A stretch of 64,000 nucleotides of DNA from Metallyticus violacea (GCA_030762175.1 CM060831.1:69355001-69419000), one strand, 5' to 3'; shown: positions 47,723 to 60,031, counted from the first letter of the stretch. Made by a program: numbers and translations. The notes: a model not told the origin generated them from the letters alone.

Positions 47723-48384
47723 CGGCGTCCAGAAAGTAAGTCCCAGTCGCGCCTAGAGATGGCACCGCTAGTCGGATAGGAATGCGCATGCGCAGGAATA
47801 GAGAGGAAGTATGTGATAATAATGCAATAAAATTTCAGCCTTGTGACGGCCGTGGTTACCGCGCTGTGCTAGGAGAAAATGGGTGCTCTGATATTGTCTC
47901 CCGCCAACTGCGAAGTTCGTGCAATCATCCGAGGTTTGCACGCTCAAAAGCAAAGTCCAGCAGAGATCCATCGCCAATTGTGTCAAGTTTCCGGGAGACA
48001 ATTTCGTGCACAAGGGAGCGAGACATCTGGGGAATTGACAAGAGAGTTCTGAAATTGTGAAGCGCCGGTTCTGCTCAATTGCTTGCCGCACACTTTCCAA
48101 CACTTCTGCCGTCACCAGGGACGGTCGGCCACTACGGTCGTCGTCGTGAATATTGGTTCGTCCTTCAGTGAACTGCCTGCACCATCGTCTTACCATAATG
48201 TCGTGTCCATACACTTGACACAATTGACGATGGATCTCTGCTGGACTTTGCTTTTGAGCGAGCAAACCTCGGATGACTGCACGAACCTCGCAGTTGGCGG
48301 GAGACAATATCAGAGCAGCCATTTTCTCCTAGCACAGCGCGGTAACCACGGCCATCACAAGGCTGAAACTTTACTGCATTATTC
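47723..48384. mobile_element. Rearranged fold-back mariner relic (head-to-head 5' ends)
   Basis: The left end GGCGTCCAGAAAGTAAGTCCC after TA at 47721 is a mariner-type terminus. From it a plus-strand start region runs to a transposase start at 47878 (MGALILSPANCEVRA). A second, inverted copy of the same 5' region occupies 48212-48383, with arms of about 171 bp (47818-47988 and 48212-48383) at roughly 90% identity. On the minus strand from 48322 the transposase amino end reads QKQSPAEIHRQLCQVYG, then WCRQFTEGRTN, then DDDRSGRPSLVTAEV, the helix-turn-helix DNA-binding region of mariner transposases. It then breaks near 47990. No catalytic domain is present. The right arm lacks its terminal repeat. 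Confidence 0.85.
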
Positions 48385-49190
48385 CTTAAGACATTGAAAC
48401 CAATTTGCTAAACTGTACAAGTTTTATTATTTCTGACATGTAATTAAAACTCCTTTAATAAAATGTATCACAGTTGGAGAAGTATTGTTACTTTCAAAGT
48501 TCAAACGATCAAAAAGATTAAAAAAAAAACATTAAAAAGTTAAATTGTACTTTTGTGTCCTTTTTAAAAAAAAAATTAGAGTTTCAGTATATAAATTTTA
48601 TCAACCCCCCTTTTAATTAGCAAGTTGAATCTTGCTCTATGATAATAATTTTTGCAGAAATGAAACTCGTTTACTAATAACGGGTACATTTTACTAAATT
48701 TATTTATTTGTTTATTTATTTACTTATTGCAATGCTTACATTCTGATAGCTTGATTCTATATCAGGACATAATATTCCAGATTAATTTTATTTATTCCTC
48801 TTTTACATATTTCAATATTACTTAAATTACAATTTAAATTCTACAGATTTTAAAAAGAATACTAAAATTAAATCGGTACTGGAAACCAGTAACTATAACT
48901 ATAACGCATATTTATTTTTACCTATAATTGCTACTGGTACCAAGTAGCAACACTTTTATTACTTTTAACTTTTATTTCAAGCAACGCACTTTTTAGATAG
49001 TTTTACTTTTAAAAATATTAATTAATTAATGTACAATTTTTACACAATTTACAATTTTAATCTTCATTTCTGTTGACGCTCGGTACCCGAGCTGCTCCCT
49101 ACCGGAAATCCAGGCAACAGGACCTGACATCAAGCTGCCGATCTCAAGCCCCAACTATGCTGGACCTTGATGTGTTGACAGTGCAGTTCC
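48385..49190. other. AT-rich DNA, nothing recognised
   Basis: A (TTTA)n-like run lies at about 48699-48724. A small GC-richer string at 49077-49170 is unclassified. Confidence 0.4.
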
Positions 49191-49530
49191 CTTTTTTTTC
49201 TCATTTTCCTTCATCTTCTTCTACATTTCAAATTTTATCTGTACATTCTTCATCATAGATTTGGTGTTTTTTATTTCTATTGCTTCTTCTTTCTTCATCT
49301 TCTACTTTTTCTATATATTCCTTATAGTTTCCTCCTCTTGTTCTGAGTCTACTTCACTCAACTGCCTCCTTTCCGCCCGAAGACTGCCCACTATTATCTT
49401 CTTCTGTTAGTTCTGCTCATTTCTTCTGATTCATTTTGGATTTTATCTTCTTCGTCTTCTTGTTTTTGAACTGACTCTTCTTGCCTTTCTCTGAAATCTT
49501 CTAGGGGAGCATATAATTTCTGAAGTTGGA
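49191..49530. other. Strongly pyrimidine-rich strand segment
   Basis: The plus strand is dominated by C and T, with repeated TTCTTC/TCTTCT/CTTCAT strings. It is a degenerate polypyrimidine tract, not a clean microsatellite. No coding evidence. Confidence 0.7.
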
Positions 49531-51289
49531 TTTTCTCTCTTATTTAATTTTTGCTGTTTATTTACTCTTCTCCGTTTTATACGATATTTTATTTGTTAAA
49601 TCAGTCAATATCCTAAAATCATCTTGATCTCTCACGATGTCCAAATGTATTTGCCTGCAAGTTGCTATCTTCCCTAAACGTACAATTGACTGGTATTTAG
49701 AGCATACGAATGAAGCATATACTGATGTATTGATCACTTTACAAACCCCACATGTAATTTCTGCTTGTAATTTAAATTTTTGCAAATATAAACAATATGA
49801 ACGTGTTCTGTTAAATAATGTACTAATCCCTTAATGGATTGAATATGTTTGAAGTGTAATCTTTGCTTAACTAAATTTAATTAATACTAGTTTTAAGGTA
49901 ATCGGTTTTGTACTATTTTATGTGTTTTTAGTTCCCTTAAAACTTCGCCAAGAGTCTTTAACTGTAACTGAATGATAAAGGCATAATACTTAAAGGAATA
50001 GCTGGAAATATTGCATGATTTATTGATCTGGAAGAAAGGCGAGTGAAGTTTTATTAGATCATCCCGCTGAGAACGTTTTAATAACAAGTACATGCAGGGA
50101 AGGGAAGATAAAAAGTTAACTAATATACATGAAATATGACGCACATAAAACATGGCAGGAGTGCAAGCATTATCGCCTTGCGCTGTCAAGGAAAGTTTAT
50201 TTCCGCACATTTTTTTTTTTTTTTGGGGGGGGTCCAATTCTGTTTACCATTTTCATTGTTACTCTGAAACAGTTTGCACTCTAAAAGCTTTTGTTCATAA
50301 ATCCATTTTCTATGGAGATAAAAAAAGGCATAGCGATTTTGAGTTTCCTTTAAGTGTCCTGAAAAACATAGTAACCAGCGTTTATGAGAAACGTATTTTT
50401 AATCTCAGGTCTGAACATATGTTTTACATTATTTTTCTTTAATTTTTCAATAAAAGTGCTTTATATTTCTCTCTATCAAAATTGTGCAAAATAGTAGAAA
50501 CAGTTGATTACCGTGAAAAACGAGATGTACCCTTGAGCAGTAGATAGCACAACAAAGGTAGAAATATAGCAATTACTGCATAAAATATCTCTAAACAGGG
50601 GGCCGCTATGTCCCTAAACAGAATGCTTGATTGGAAACTGAAGAAAACAGATGAGGTATCTACAAAATTGTTCAGCATTGGGATCGCAATAACAACGTAT
50701 TGCCCTTAAAACAAGATGGCCAATTGCTAATTAAAATTCCTTTTTAGAATGGAGAGACCTGAGGTTTGGTTTCACCAGGCCAAAGCAGTTTCATATTAAC
50801 CAAATCAAAACAGAAGAGACAAATGTAATCACTAGTATCTCAGTTAGAACTCAAATATATTGAATACATCTGGTTGTAAGTTAAATTAAGCAAATATACA
50901 TAGGCTAACGGACGTCTTTTAAATGTTTCCAAAGAAAGTAAAGCTAAAAAAATTAAAAGGCTAATTACTGGGTTTATTTGGAAGACAAAAACATCTCCAT
51001 TGACTGAGGAAAATGAAGACTATTCATAGTATTTTGTATTCCTGTATTTAAAGTCTCATTCAGTATACAGAAACACCAAGCATGCTTGTCAAAGTGAGAC
51101 TGCTGTGTTAATACCTCGAGCAGAGCGTTTAGGCATCCTTGAATATTTAATAACTCCAGAAAGTTCGATATCTAACATACTGAGGTATTCAAAGAATAGA
51201 GACAATAGTTACTGTTGCACACTAAATTTATTCAGGTTACTTTTGGCACAGCATTACTTCAAACTTAATACCCTACCATTCAACATATT
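49531..51289. other. AT-rich DNA with a T-run/G-run junction
   Basis: A run of T is directly followed by a run of G at about 50210-50231. ORFs here (49893-50237 minus, 50152-50442 plus) overlap and match nothing I recognise. Confidence 0.4.
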
Positions 51290-51810
51290 GCCAAATCCTT
51301 GAAAGGTGGCGCAGTCCATCTACAGCATTATTTGTGAATATATCTTTCGGAGATTGGTCTAAAACCAACTCGGGAAATTTCTTTAAAATAAATTTATAAA
51401 AGCAGTTTTCTAAAATCATGGAAATCGGACCATTAGGAGAAGGGTATAGCTGAAAAACGAGCGAGGGTTAAAGGGAAAATTTAAAATCATTCTAGTGGCC
51501 GCATTTTTAATTTTTTTAAATGAAAATTGGTACATGCAAGGAGGTGGCAACGAAACTCCATATATAATATTTAAATAAAATAAGAAAAAGAGTTTCTGAA
51601 AATCAGGGAAATTGGATCATTAGGAGTGGGGGTTTACCTGAAACCCAAAATTTAAAAATCGCTCTAGCGGCACCAATATTTGTTTCTTCACAACAAAATT
51701 CAATATATACCATGTAAATAAAATTAAAAATTTGTTTCCGAAAATTAGGGAAATTCCATTATTAGGAGTAGGGATATACTTGAAAACCTTAATTTAAAAA
51801 AACGCGCTTG
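51290..51810 (+). repeat. Degenerate tandem repeat, about three units
   Basis: The module TTTCTGAAAATCAGGGAAAT...CATTAGGAG..GGG.ATA begins near 51407, 51593 and 51735. Each is followed by a (T/A)CTGAAAACC-like string, AATTTAAAAATCGCTCTAG-like sequence and GCGGC/GGCCGC. Unit spacing is uneven (about 186 and 142 bp). No transposon ends or coding frame accompany it. Confidence 0.65.
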
Positions 51811-53635
51811 CATTTAATTTTCTCTGTAATGTTTTAAAATTAAAACACAAATTAATTCAGCACATAAGCTGTACTTATAATAATGTATATGTTTTATGTT
51901 TAACTAAAGTATGGTCGTGAATATAGCAAATGTGAAATATTAATCTAATATGTGTTTGAGAATTATATTTGTATGGAAGAGCGCTCTGTAATAACTTTCG
52001 GAAAACGCTTGCGTTGCATGTTTTTATTACGCGTTTTTTACTACAATAACATTTAGATTAAATTCCAAAGCCAATGAAAATCGATGTAACTTTCGATTGC
52101 TTGTATTTACTTTGTACATAGTAATTGTTTCCGAATAGTAAGATGTTTTGTTGTATGAAACGTGTGAACATCTTCTTAGATACGCAATGTAACTCGAAAC
52201 TTCTGGTAGTTCTCTCTGTTTTAGTGAATGTAAAAATTATATCAACGGTTCAGTTCATAAACATGGTTACATTTAAAAATGTTTAAAAACAATCACACGG
52301 CATAGCTTTGTCTGTCAGTGGTTATACATTTCATTAAATCAATAGTATACCTTAACTTTTGTTATTTCATCTCAGTAATAATACTGTAATTCTGAAAATA
52401 TGGTTTCACTTTTGTGATTACTTATAGATTACAAGAATTCTAATTTTGTTCCCCTAATACCACACAGTAATGCTATAATTTATTTTATTTCATTAATTAA
52501 TAAGGCCTAATTTGGAGATTGTATTCATTTTTATTAAAAGTCATTCAACTCGGCGAGGAATTCGCCTAGTTTACACAGTTCCTGAGTCACGGATTTTTAT
52601 AAACTTTACACTTTTATCCCAGAACATAGTTTAATGTATCGTAATTAAGTTACTAGTGGAGGAATGGTGTAGAAAATGTAATGAAATAGGTTAGTGCGGT
52701 CGCTATTGGTGTTTTTCCTCTTCCTGTCTGGATTGTGAAATATTAATTGTATAATATAATAAAATAAAATTGTATAATATAATAAAATTTCGATCAGATT
52801 TTGGCTCATATAGGGTATCTGAATTTTGTTTTGTTCGTGGTTTATTTTACTATTTAACTCCGGAGATAAATATGGAGGGAAGCTCTAGTAATTGTTTCAA
52901 ATTGTGTGGACACTTGAGTCAGCTGTTAAATACTTACATTTTAAACACTCATGCTAAGAAGAAAAAAATATAGTACTGTGACACAACTTGCAATTAATAA
53001 ACCTCCCCACACATCAACTGCCTGCTGATTGACCCATAACTAGCGTGACATTACTTGCTAAATAATCAGCCAGAAAATCCTTGTCGATCTTAGGAAGAAA
53101 TTTCTTGCTAGTGGTCAATAGTTGTATGGCTCACACAGTGGAAAAAAACAATTATGAGTATCAAATAAAACATTAATTACACAAATATTAAAACTCGATT
53201 GTTTTTTATTAAAATGTTACCTAGAGATATCTAAAAGTTCATATTTTATGCTTGTCTTTTACTAACACTTCAACTATGGGTGGTTAGTAGATTCTTGAAA
53301 GTACAAAATTATTTAAATATGTTCTTTAATTATCCATTGTATTGCTGTTATTTTTATTGGAAACATAAAAAGTGAAATAAAAGGAAGAAATACACTCTTT
53401 ATTATATCACAAAGTAATATTCGCTTCCAAATAGCTACATGACTGGAAATGGCGTCAACAGAATGGAAAGCAGAAAAAGAATAAAACACTAAAATAAACA
53501 AAAACTTGTGTTCTTGCCTTAGAAGAACTCCAGAAATTCGAAATGTAGCGAGAGATAATCTAAGTGTTTATCCTTTTTCTGCTTATTTAGTTATTGTTAT
53601 TTTAGTTACATTGTTCGTAGTGTACTTTATTTTTC

Positions 53636-53638
<3 letters not shown>
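51811..53638. other. AT-rich DNA, nothing recognised
   Basis: A string TGTATAATATAATAAAAT occurs twice at about 52748-52786. No coding or RNA signal. Confidence 0.4.

Positions 53639-53670
<32 letters not shown>
53639..53670. repeat. (TA)n microsatellite
   Basis: About 15 TA dinucleotides. Confidence 0.95.
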
Positions 53671-53671
<1 letters not shown>

Positions 53672-55815
53672 TCTAGTAAAGACTAAAGGTAGAACGAGCA
53701 ATCAGAAGCAGAGGAGTCGATACCCTTGAATACAACAGAAGGGAATATTCACGAAACACTGACTAACTCATTAACCGTCCCATCCTTTGATGCCAAAGGC
53801 CTGATGAGTGACGCAGAAGCCACCGTCACCATTGAAACGTTTGAAGTGTTGGATAAATTAAAGAGCTCGGTTATGCTATAATGATAATGTATCAGTACAT
53901 AGCGTCTACATTCCTACTCTGCGTTTTTAATGAGAATTCTTCCATATTGCCCCTACAGCACTAAGTATGTTCTGCATGTACGATAAGAAGGCAATGTTTG
54001 CAATAAGTTCTTCAATATTACATGCATGGATTAAAAGATCACTATTATTTGATTGAAAATAAAATTTATTTTCTTTCTGTTATTCCCATTAAAAGGAGTA
54101 AATTCTACATTTACACATTTTAACAAAAGATTAAAAGATTCGTTCTTGCCCAAAGTGGGTTAAACTGCGTATACCAAACGTGACGTAATGATGAAATTAT
54201 ATTCTCTGAACAAAAAACGTAGATTAATACAATTTCTTTTGAGTCTGCAGGATACAAGAAATTCAGGAAAATAAATAGTTTGTTTCCCAATAAGGAAGCA
54301 TACCTTCTTAAGACTGTAAAAGAGATTTTTACCTGATTAGCGGCTATCTTGACAAACACGAACATATTTACATAGCATATCAACTCGCTTATATCATGGC
54401 CTGTTTAAATTTACTGTGGTAGACACGAGTCCAATATATTTATGATTTCCAAAACTAGTACCAAAAGCAGGGGCGAAGCGTCCATTAAGATTCCATAACC
54501 AAAATTAGCGTTTCGTCTCAGATCTGTAGTTTTATTGAGGAATTTAAATATTTCGTGTTTGAAACAATGCGCTGTTTATGACGTAGATAGCAGATCACCA
54601 ATGAATGGATCGAAGGCTTAGTCTGCCAGATAGGGACACTATCAGAGTGGGGTGAAGGGGGTCTATCATGAAGTTTTCGTTACTGTGAAGGCCAGCCTCT
54701 ACTCCGCTCACTTGATTATGTCTGCCCTCTTTTAGAAAGTATTTCGCCTATTAGTTGTAGTACGGAAATATGGAATGACGTAATTATATTATTTTAACAG
54801 CAAATGCTATTTCCTATTACTTATATTTAAAACTCATTCTTAAATTCCCTTAATTCTATTTTAGTTTACCAGGATTACGGACCGTATGAAAGGTTGGAAA
54901 CTATTTATTTATAACTGTTTTCCTCATATTTCTACTTACTTCGCAACTGCAGCGGACATCGCGGTATCTTACAAGAATTTATAGAAAAAGACGGTACAAA
55001 TTTCAATAATATGTCAAAAATTCATTTCGAAAAAAAAGTATTTGTACAGAAGAAGGACCCGAGAATTGACCTTATATAGGTACAAACTGATTTAAGAGGG
55101 AGTCATGGAACATTAATATTTTTTAATGTTTATTGTAATTTAATTATCATTACATTATTGATAGTTACATGTCATAATTTTGAACTTCAAAAAGTTTATG
55201 GTAACATTACAGAACCATTTATATTTAGCATAAATTTGATTTTCTATTAATTGTTATATCCCATGTCTGAGTCTAGCCTATTTAAAATCATGGTTTGCCT
55301 CTGAGCAGAAGTGCTCTAGAAAATTTGTGTATTAGTTGAAAGTGCATGTAACAAGAAGGTATCAAAAAGTGTATCTAGCTACTATAACTTCTATAATTTC
55401 AACTATAACCAACAGCGTCCGAGGACTAATATTGAGACCATTCGTTGCAACATATTCATTCTCCGCCGTTCTTCACTAATTCCCAAGTTTGATGCCATAA
55501 TCAGAAGTTAGAAAGCACCGGACTTGAGAGGAAACTTATTCCTTATTCTGATGAAAGTTATATTGAAAATTAAGAAAAAGTTATAAATAAAATAAATTAT
55601 AATAATGAAAAGAAATTGTCACTGTTTTAAGACGTAAATATTAATGGTATAGTTGTTTGGATCGTGTCTATGTTCTAATTTTAAGCGTTTTGATCGATTT
55701 TAGAAGGAGAATGTGATATTTGTTGTAAATCCACTTAGCTAATTACTTGTATGTTCCATTCCATTGCACATGCTTTGCGTTCTATTTTTTATCCTTTCAT
55801 ACAAATTGTTCCCTA
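53671..55815. other. No recognised gene; ribozyme-like string at 53800-53850
   Basis: CTGATGAGTGACG, a loop, CGTCACCATTGAAACG lies at about 53802-53841 (see findings). The rest is AT-rich with no coding signal. Confidence 0.4.
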
Positions 55816-56092
55816 TCATAACTGAATACTTGCCTCCTAAACTCAAGATCGCGGGTTCAAACCCGGCCAGGATCGATGGATTTTTTCGGGCGTAAAAATC
55901 CTAAGTATGGTTTCTTTCGGAAGGAGAGTAAAGCCGTGGGTCCCATGTCGTACATTTACGGCACGAAAAAGAACTTCAAGCCCGAATAAAGAGCCCTCTG
56001 AGCAAAATTTGTAGGTCGTTTCACGCCCTGAATTGAATGGGACGCTGATGACCTGAGATGTTAAAGAGCGCCCATGAAAAAGTCATAACTGA
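55816..56092 (+). repeat. 5'-truncated family-1 SINE with 10-bp target duplication
   Basis: TCATAACTGA flanks it at 55816-55825 and 56083-56092. The SINE (55826-56082) starts at ATACTTGCCTCC, lacking the A box, almost where the 46.96-kb copy is truncated. The rest is full, with GCGGGTTCAAACCCGGCC, then GGATTTTTTCGGGCG, and the 3' end is GCGCCCATGAAAAAG. Confidence 0.93.
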
Positions 56093-58899
56093 GCGCTAGT
56101 TATGAAAACACTTTTTTTTAAGGCTGGAAGATTCGAAATAAAATAAGTCTTGGTGAATACGTTAATATAATAAGTAATTTATAAATATTTTAAATACAGA
56201 ATCTATATAAAACTTATTTTTAAGATATTAAGAACGACAACGTTTTTAGAAACCCTTTTTGTTTTGCTAATAAATTTTATATTTGGAGTTTATTGCTTTT
56301 AACAATTAGAGATTCAGTTAAGGATCTTCAAAGCGTAATAATGCAGCGAACACGGTGTTGTTCACGTATAAATATTTCTGTTCTGTTAGCCAAAGCACAC
56401 ACTGAACTTTTGTTGCGGTATTAAACATTGGCGCACGTGTTCATGAGTACACACAAGTCCTTCATAGCATTGTTGCTCTATAAACTGACGAGTTTTAGTA
56501 TCTTATGAGATGCAAATGTACTCGTAACAATATCTTCCTCTGTTGTCAAATGACGAACACCTTATCTGTAGATGTCTGCAGGGAAATTAGAGGCGCACAT
56601 TCGAGTTACATTGGCTATTCGCCTAAACTTAGAGAGTTTCTACATCTATTGTGTATAGAAGGATATAATATAAACTGTTATTTATATTTGAAAGTATCAC
56701 TTATTTCTAGATACTTCTAAGTGGAACGCCCTGAATATGAAATATAGTTTTATATACAAGTTACCGGTTGTTGCTAGAGTCAAACACTTGAATCCTGTCT
56801 TCTATCTCTACATATGTTTAAATCATTTCCTTTTCAAGAAATATTTACTCTCATCCGTGTCTTCCAATTATTTTGCCTTTTATTTGTCTTCTTGCCAGCC
56901 TGTCTCCAATCATTTCACGTTGCTTTAAATTTATGCATTGTTTCTTATATATGTCAATTCTTCCTTTCATGTAGTACCTTTAATTGTATGAAACCCCATA
57001 ACTTACTGAGAAACTTCTCAAATCTTTTTCCGATCAGTAATTGACTGTGATTTTTCTATATTCTTCAGTTAATCCATTTTGTTCTCAAAGATACAATTAG
57101 AGAAGTTATTTTGTTCCTAGTATTTCAAATGAGACCAAGGCTAGCTTTGTGTCAGATTAATATTTTCTTTTATTTCATACAGCCTTTCAACCAACCGCGT
57201 TTCATTCTCGAGGTTGGGTTGTTTGCACGCACTGTACAGGAACAGAGTGATATTTTTACATCAAGTAAAGCATTTTCAACAACCCTTAAAACAATGCTTA
57301 ATATTTTGCAATAAGCCCCTATATTCTTTCAAGTTTTGCTTTATGTGCATTCATTAATAGGAGTGTCTTTATTCTGAATCACCCTGTTCGATCCGTTTCC
57401 CTCTTCAAGCTATTAAATTAAATAACGCTCATTTTGAAACTCTAGTGCCGCACACACAAAATAAACAACCTCTCTATTGTTAGATGTTACATTTTACAAG
57501 CGTGTTCTGCTCCTAGACTCAAAAATATATTTTTAAATAAATGTTTAATTATTAGTAAGACAAAATATAAACAAATCAGCAGTTAATCCCATTTATGTCC
57601 TTAATTCCGAACGATCCTTTTCAATACCTTCACATAAGCCCAATATAATGCTTTAAAACTTGTTTTTGCCATTGTTGCTCTGTGCACATAAGGGGTTTCT
57701 TTTCCGTATGAATTGACTGACTTACACCAAGTTATATTATTGGTCGTTGAAGTAGCAAACGTTTCTCATATAGTGTAAAGTAGTTGCTCAGAATTTATTG
57801 TAACGATATTCTGAACACAAATAAAGTTGACTATACCTCCCTGCATATCGCTTGACTGATTAAAAGCTTGCAAATATTATTTAATCTGCGTATGTTATGC
57901 CCATAATAGGCTTCTTTAATGTATGGATGCAAAAAAGTTTCGATGACAACGAGGTTAGTTTGTGCTAAAGTCAGAACTGTATATGTTTACAGCTAGTTAC
58001 CAAGTTTGCATTTGTTGCTGGAGCGAGACTGATCTAAGGATGAGCATCGGCCAGGATATTTAGGTTTTAATGTTTCTGCTGGTCGGTCGTAGCGTGTGTA
58101 TTTGTCTCTGCTACTTCCAGCTGTTTCGAACTGGACGATGTTAGCGTCTTAGTTAAAAGAGTTGCGTGTCTTAAAGAATTTGTAAACCTTCGCGTCACCT
58201 GGCAGAAGTTGTGTCTGGGCAGAAAGAACTTTAAGTAAAAATGATAAGTTAAAGAAAGACGATAATAATCCTATTTTAAGTGATGATGTATGAAAACGCT
58301 TGGCAATGCTTTACCCGCAAATAGTTTTATAAATTATGTAGCTATCCTGTGGTAATAATATTTGCAAAGGGTATTTGGCAAAATTATTTTTGAAAGTGTT
58401 GCCTTCTAATTTTAATATTTTTAATTTATATGCATTTTAATTGTTGAATTCTTCTCATCGGCCATATAGCAGTGTGTTATATTGGGCTTGATAAAGTCCT
58501 TAAATCACTTTTTTCTCCCTCCATGGCTCTGTTTCTTAGAATGCCTCCTAATGTGGGTATGCTAAAGTTATCTATTCGAGAATACACATGATCTGGCAGT
58601 ATCTCATGTTTTTCATAATCTCTGCCAGTTTATAGCATCTGTCTTGTATTCAATTCAGCACTCTTAATGCTGGTCCCGTATATCTTTGTCCTACTTGAAT
58701 GATTTTGTAAAGCTGTTTACCAACCTTTCGTTGTCTCTAGATGCAACGAAACTATTTATGCAAGAATATGAAATACCATATGGGAACTCGGTATTTTTTA
58801 AAGTTTATTGAACACAGACGACTAGAGATTGTGGAAGTCCTTATTCTTACGGAAATATATGCACTAGAGAACTTAAGAGAAATAACTAATGTCCAATTA
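56093..58899. other. AT-rich DNA, nothing certain
   Basis: GAACGCCCTGAATATG at about 56723 and GAATCACCCTGTTCG at about 57377 look like right ends of mariner-type elements, but no transposase is seen between them. Several short hydrophobic ORFs (56505-57314) have no domain. A plus ORF at 58741-58941 runs into the palindrome below. Confidence 0.35.
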
Positions 58900-59113
58900 A
58901 AACAGTTAAAATCTGCAGGACTGTTTTGCCGTGGTCCATGATTTAAATTAGTACCATCGCTTTCACCAACTACTTCGGTTGGCATCTTCAGTGGACTTCC
59001 TGAGGTGTTGTCCATCGTCTACTGAAGACGCCAACCGAAGCAGTTGGTGAAAGCTATGGTATTAATTTAAACCATGGACCACGGCAAAACCGTGTGGAAG
59101 ATTTTAACTGTTT
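58900..59113. repeat. Long imperfect palindrome, 93-bp arms, 28-bp loop
   Basis: Left arm 58900-58992 and right arm 59021-59113 are inverted copies at high identity, from AACAGTTAAAATC / GATTTTAACTGTT at the base to CATCTTCAGT / ACTGAAGACG at the loop. Each arm contains its own small hairpin (CCAACCGAAG..AGTTGG). Read outward from the loop, both arms carry CTGAAGA, a 6-bp stem, then GAAA, an order like the core of a hammerhead ribozyme but with one extra base before the stem. It could be an inverted pair of a Penelope-type terminal repeat, a fold-back element or a simple inverted duplication. Outside flanks lack obvious target repeats. Confidence 0.85.
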
Positions 59114-60031
59114 CAACTACAACACCGGTCGTATAAGCCTAATAAGTACTATATTGTCCAAGTTTTATCGCTTATGAAGTATTAAAGCTATTAGTAAATT
59201 ATTAACTACTCCGTTAAACTTGTTTTTCAAACAAGGCCTCCTTTTAACCTTTTGACATGCACATTTAAGCACTTCTGCTTATAAAGAAAATCACACAAAT
59301 AAATATTTTATAATAGGCTATTAAATGAGATTAAAATTATTCATTTAATGTTTTAAATTTAAATTTTAAGATACTATTGTTGATATTTAATTAAATTTTT
59401 CTTTGTTTACAACTTTGTTTTGTGTTAAATCTTTAGTCTTTATTCAAGTATTGTAAATTATTTCAATGTTCTATACATATTAATATTAAAATAGCATTTA
59501 TAATATATCAAATTAACTTCTATTGTAATTTTCAAATTTTCTAAACTGTACGAAACGCATATTCATCAATCGTTGACCAAGAGTAAACTTGAACAATTAA
59601 CAAAATGTTTTCTAATCCTATTATATGTTTTAATCTATGCATGTATATTTATTAATCTATTTTAAGCGGGAAATTCATGGGCTTTGTTACTTTTTCATGA
59701 GATGGTCATTCAATAAATAAGTTTTTTCCCTATTACATAAAAATATCAATTCACTTTATTTATTATGAAATAACGTGAGTAATAGTCTACAACTCCTAAA
59801 CTATTTCTCCATTATATTTCTTCAAGCATTTTCAGTATTATAAAAGCAATTTTTCCGATATCTCACTTGTCCTGTTTGGGCAACCATCTGTTCACTGGAA
59901 TTTACATCGTTACTTTCAAGTCACCTACCTCCGAAGGGTTATTCGAATTCTGCAAAGATGGAAATCACCATCAAGAGAATGAGGTGAATAGCAGAAAATT
60001 TATCATTTGAATTTTCTAAGCAAGTCCTGTG
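59114..60031. other. Very AT-rich DNA, nothing recognised
   Basis: No coding, repeat or RNA signal was seen. Confidence 0.4.

Noticed and set aside
47768..48322. 184-codon minus ORF as an intact transposase
   Set aside because: Only about the first 110 codons are mariner-like; the rest reads the inverted arm of the rearrangement, and no catalytic domain exists.
56723..57390. Possible MITE bounded by GCCCTGAAT and GAATCACCCTG strings
   Set aside because: Both strings point the same way and do not form inverted ends.
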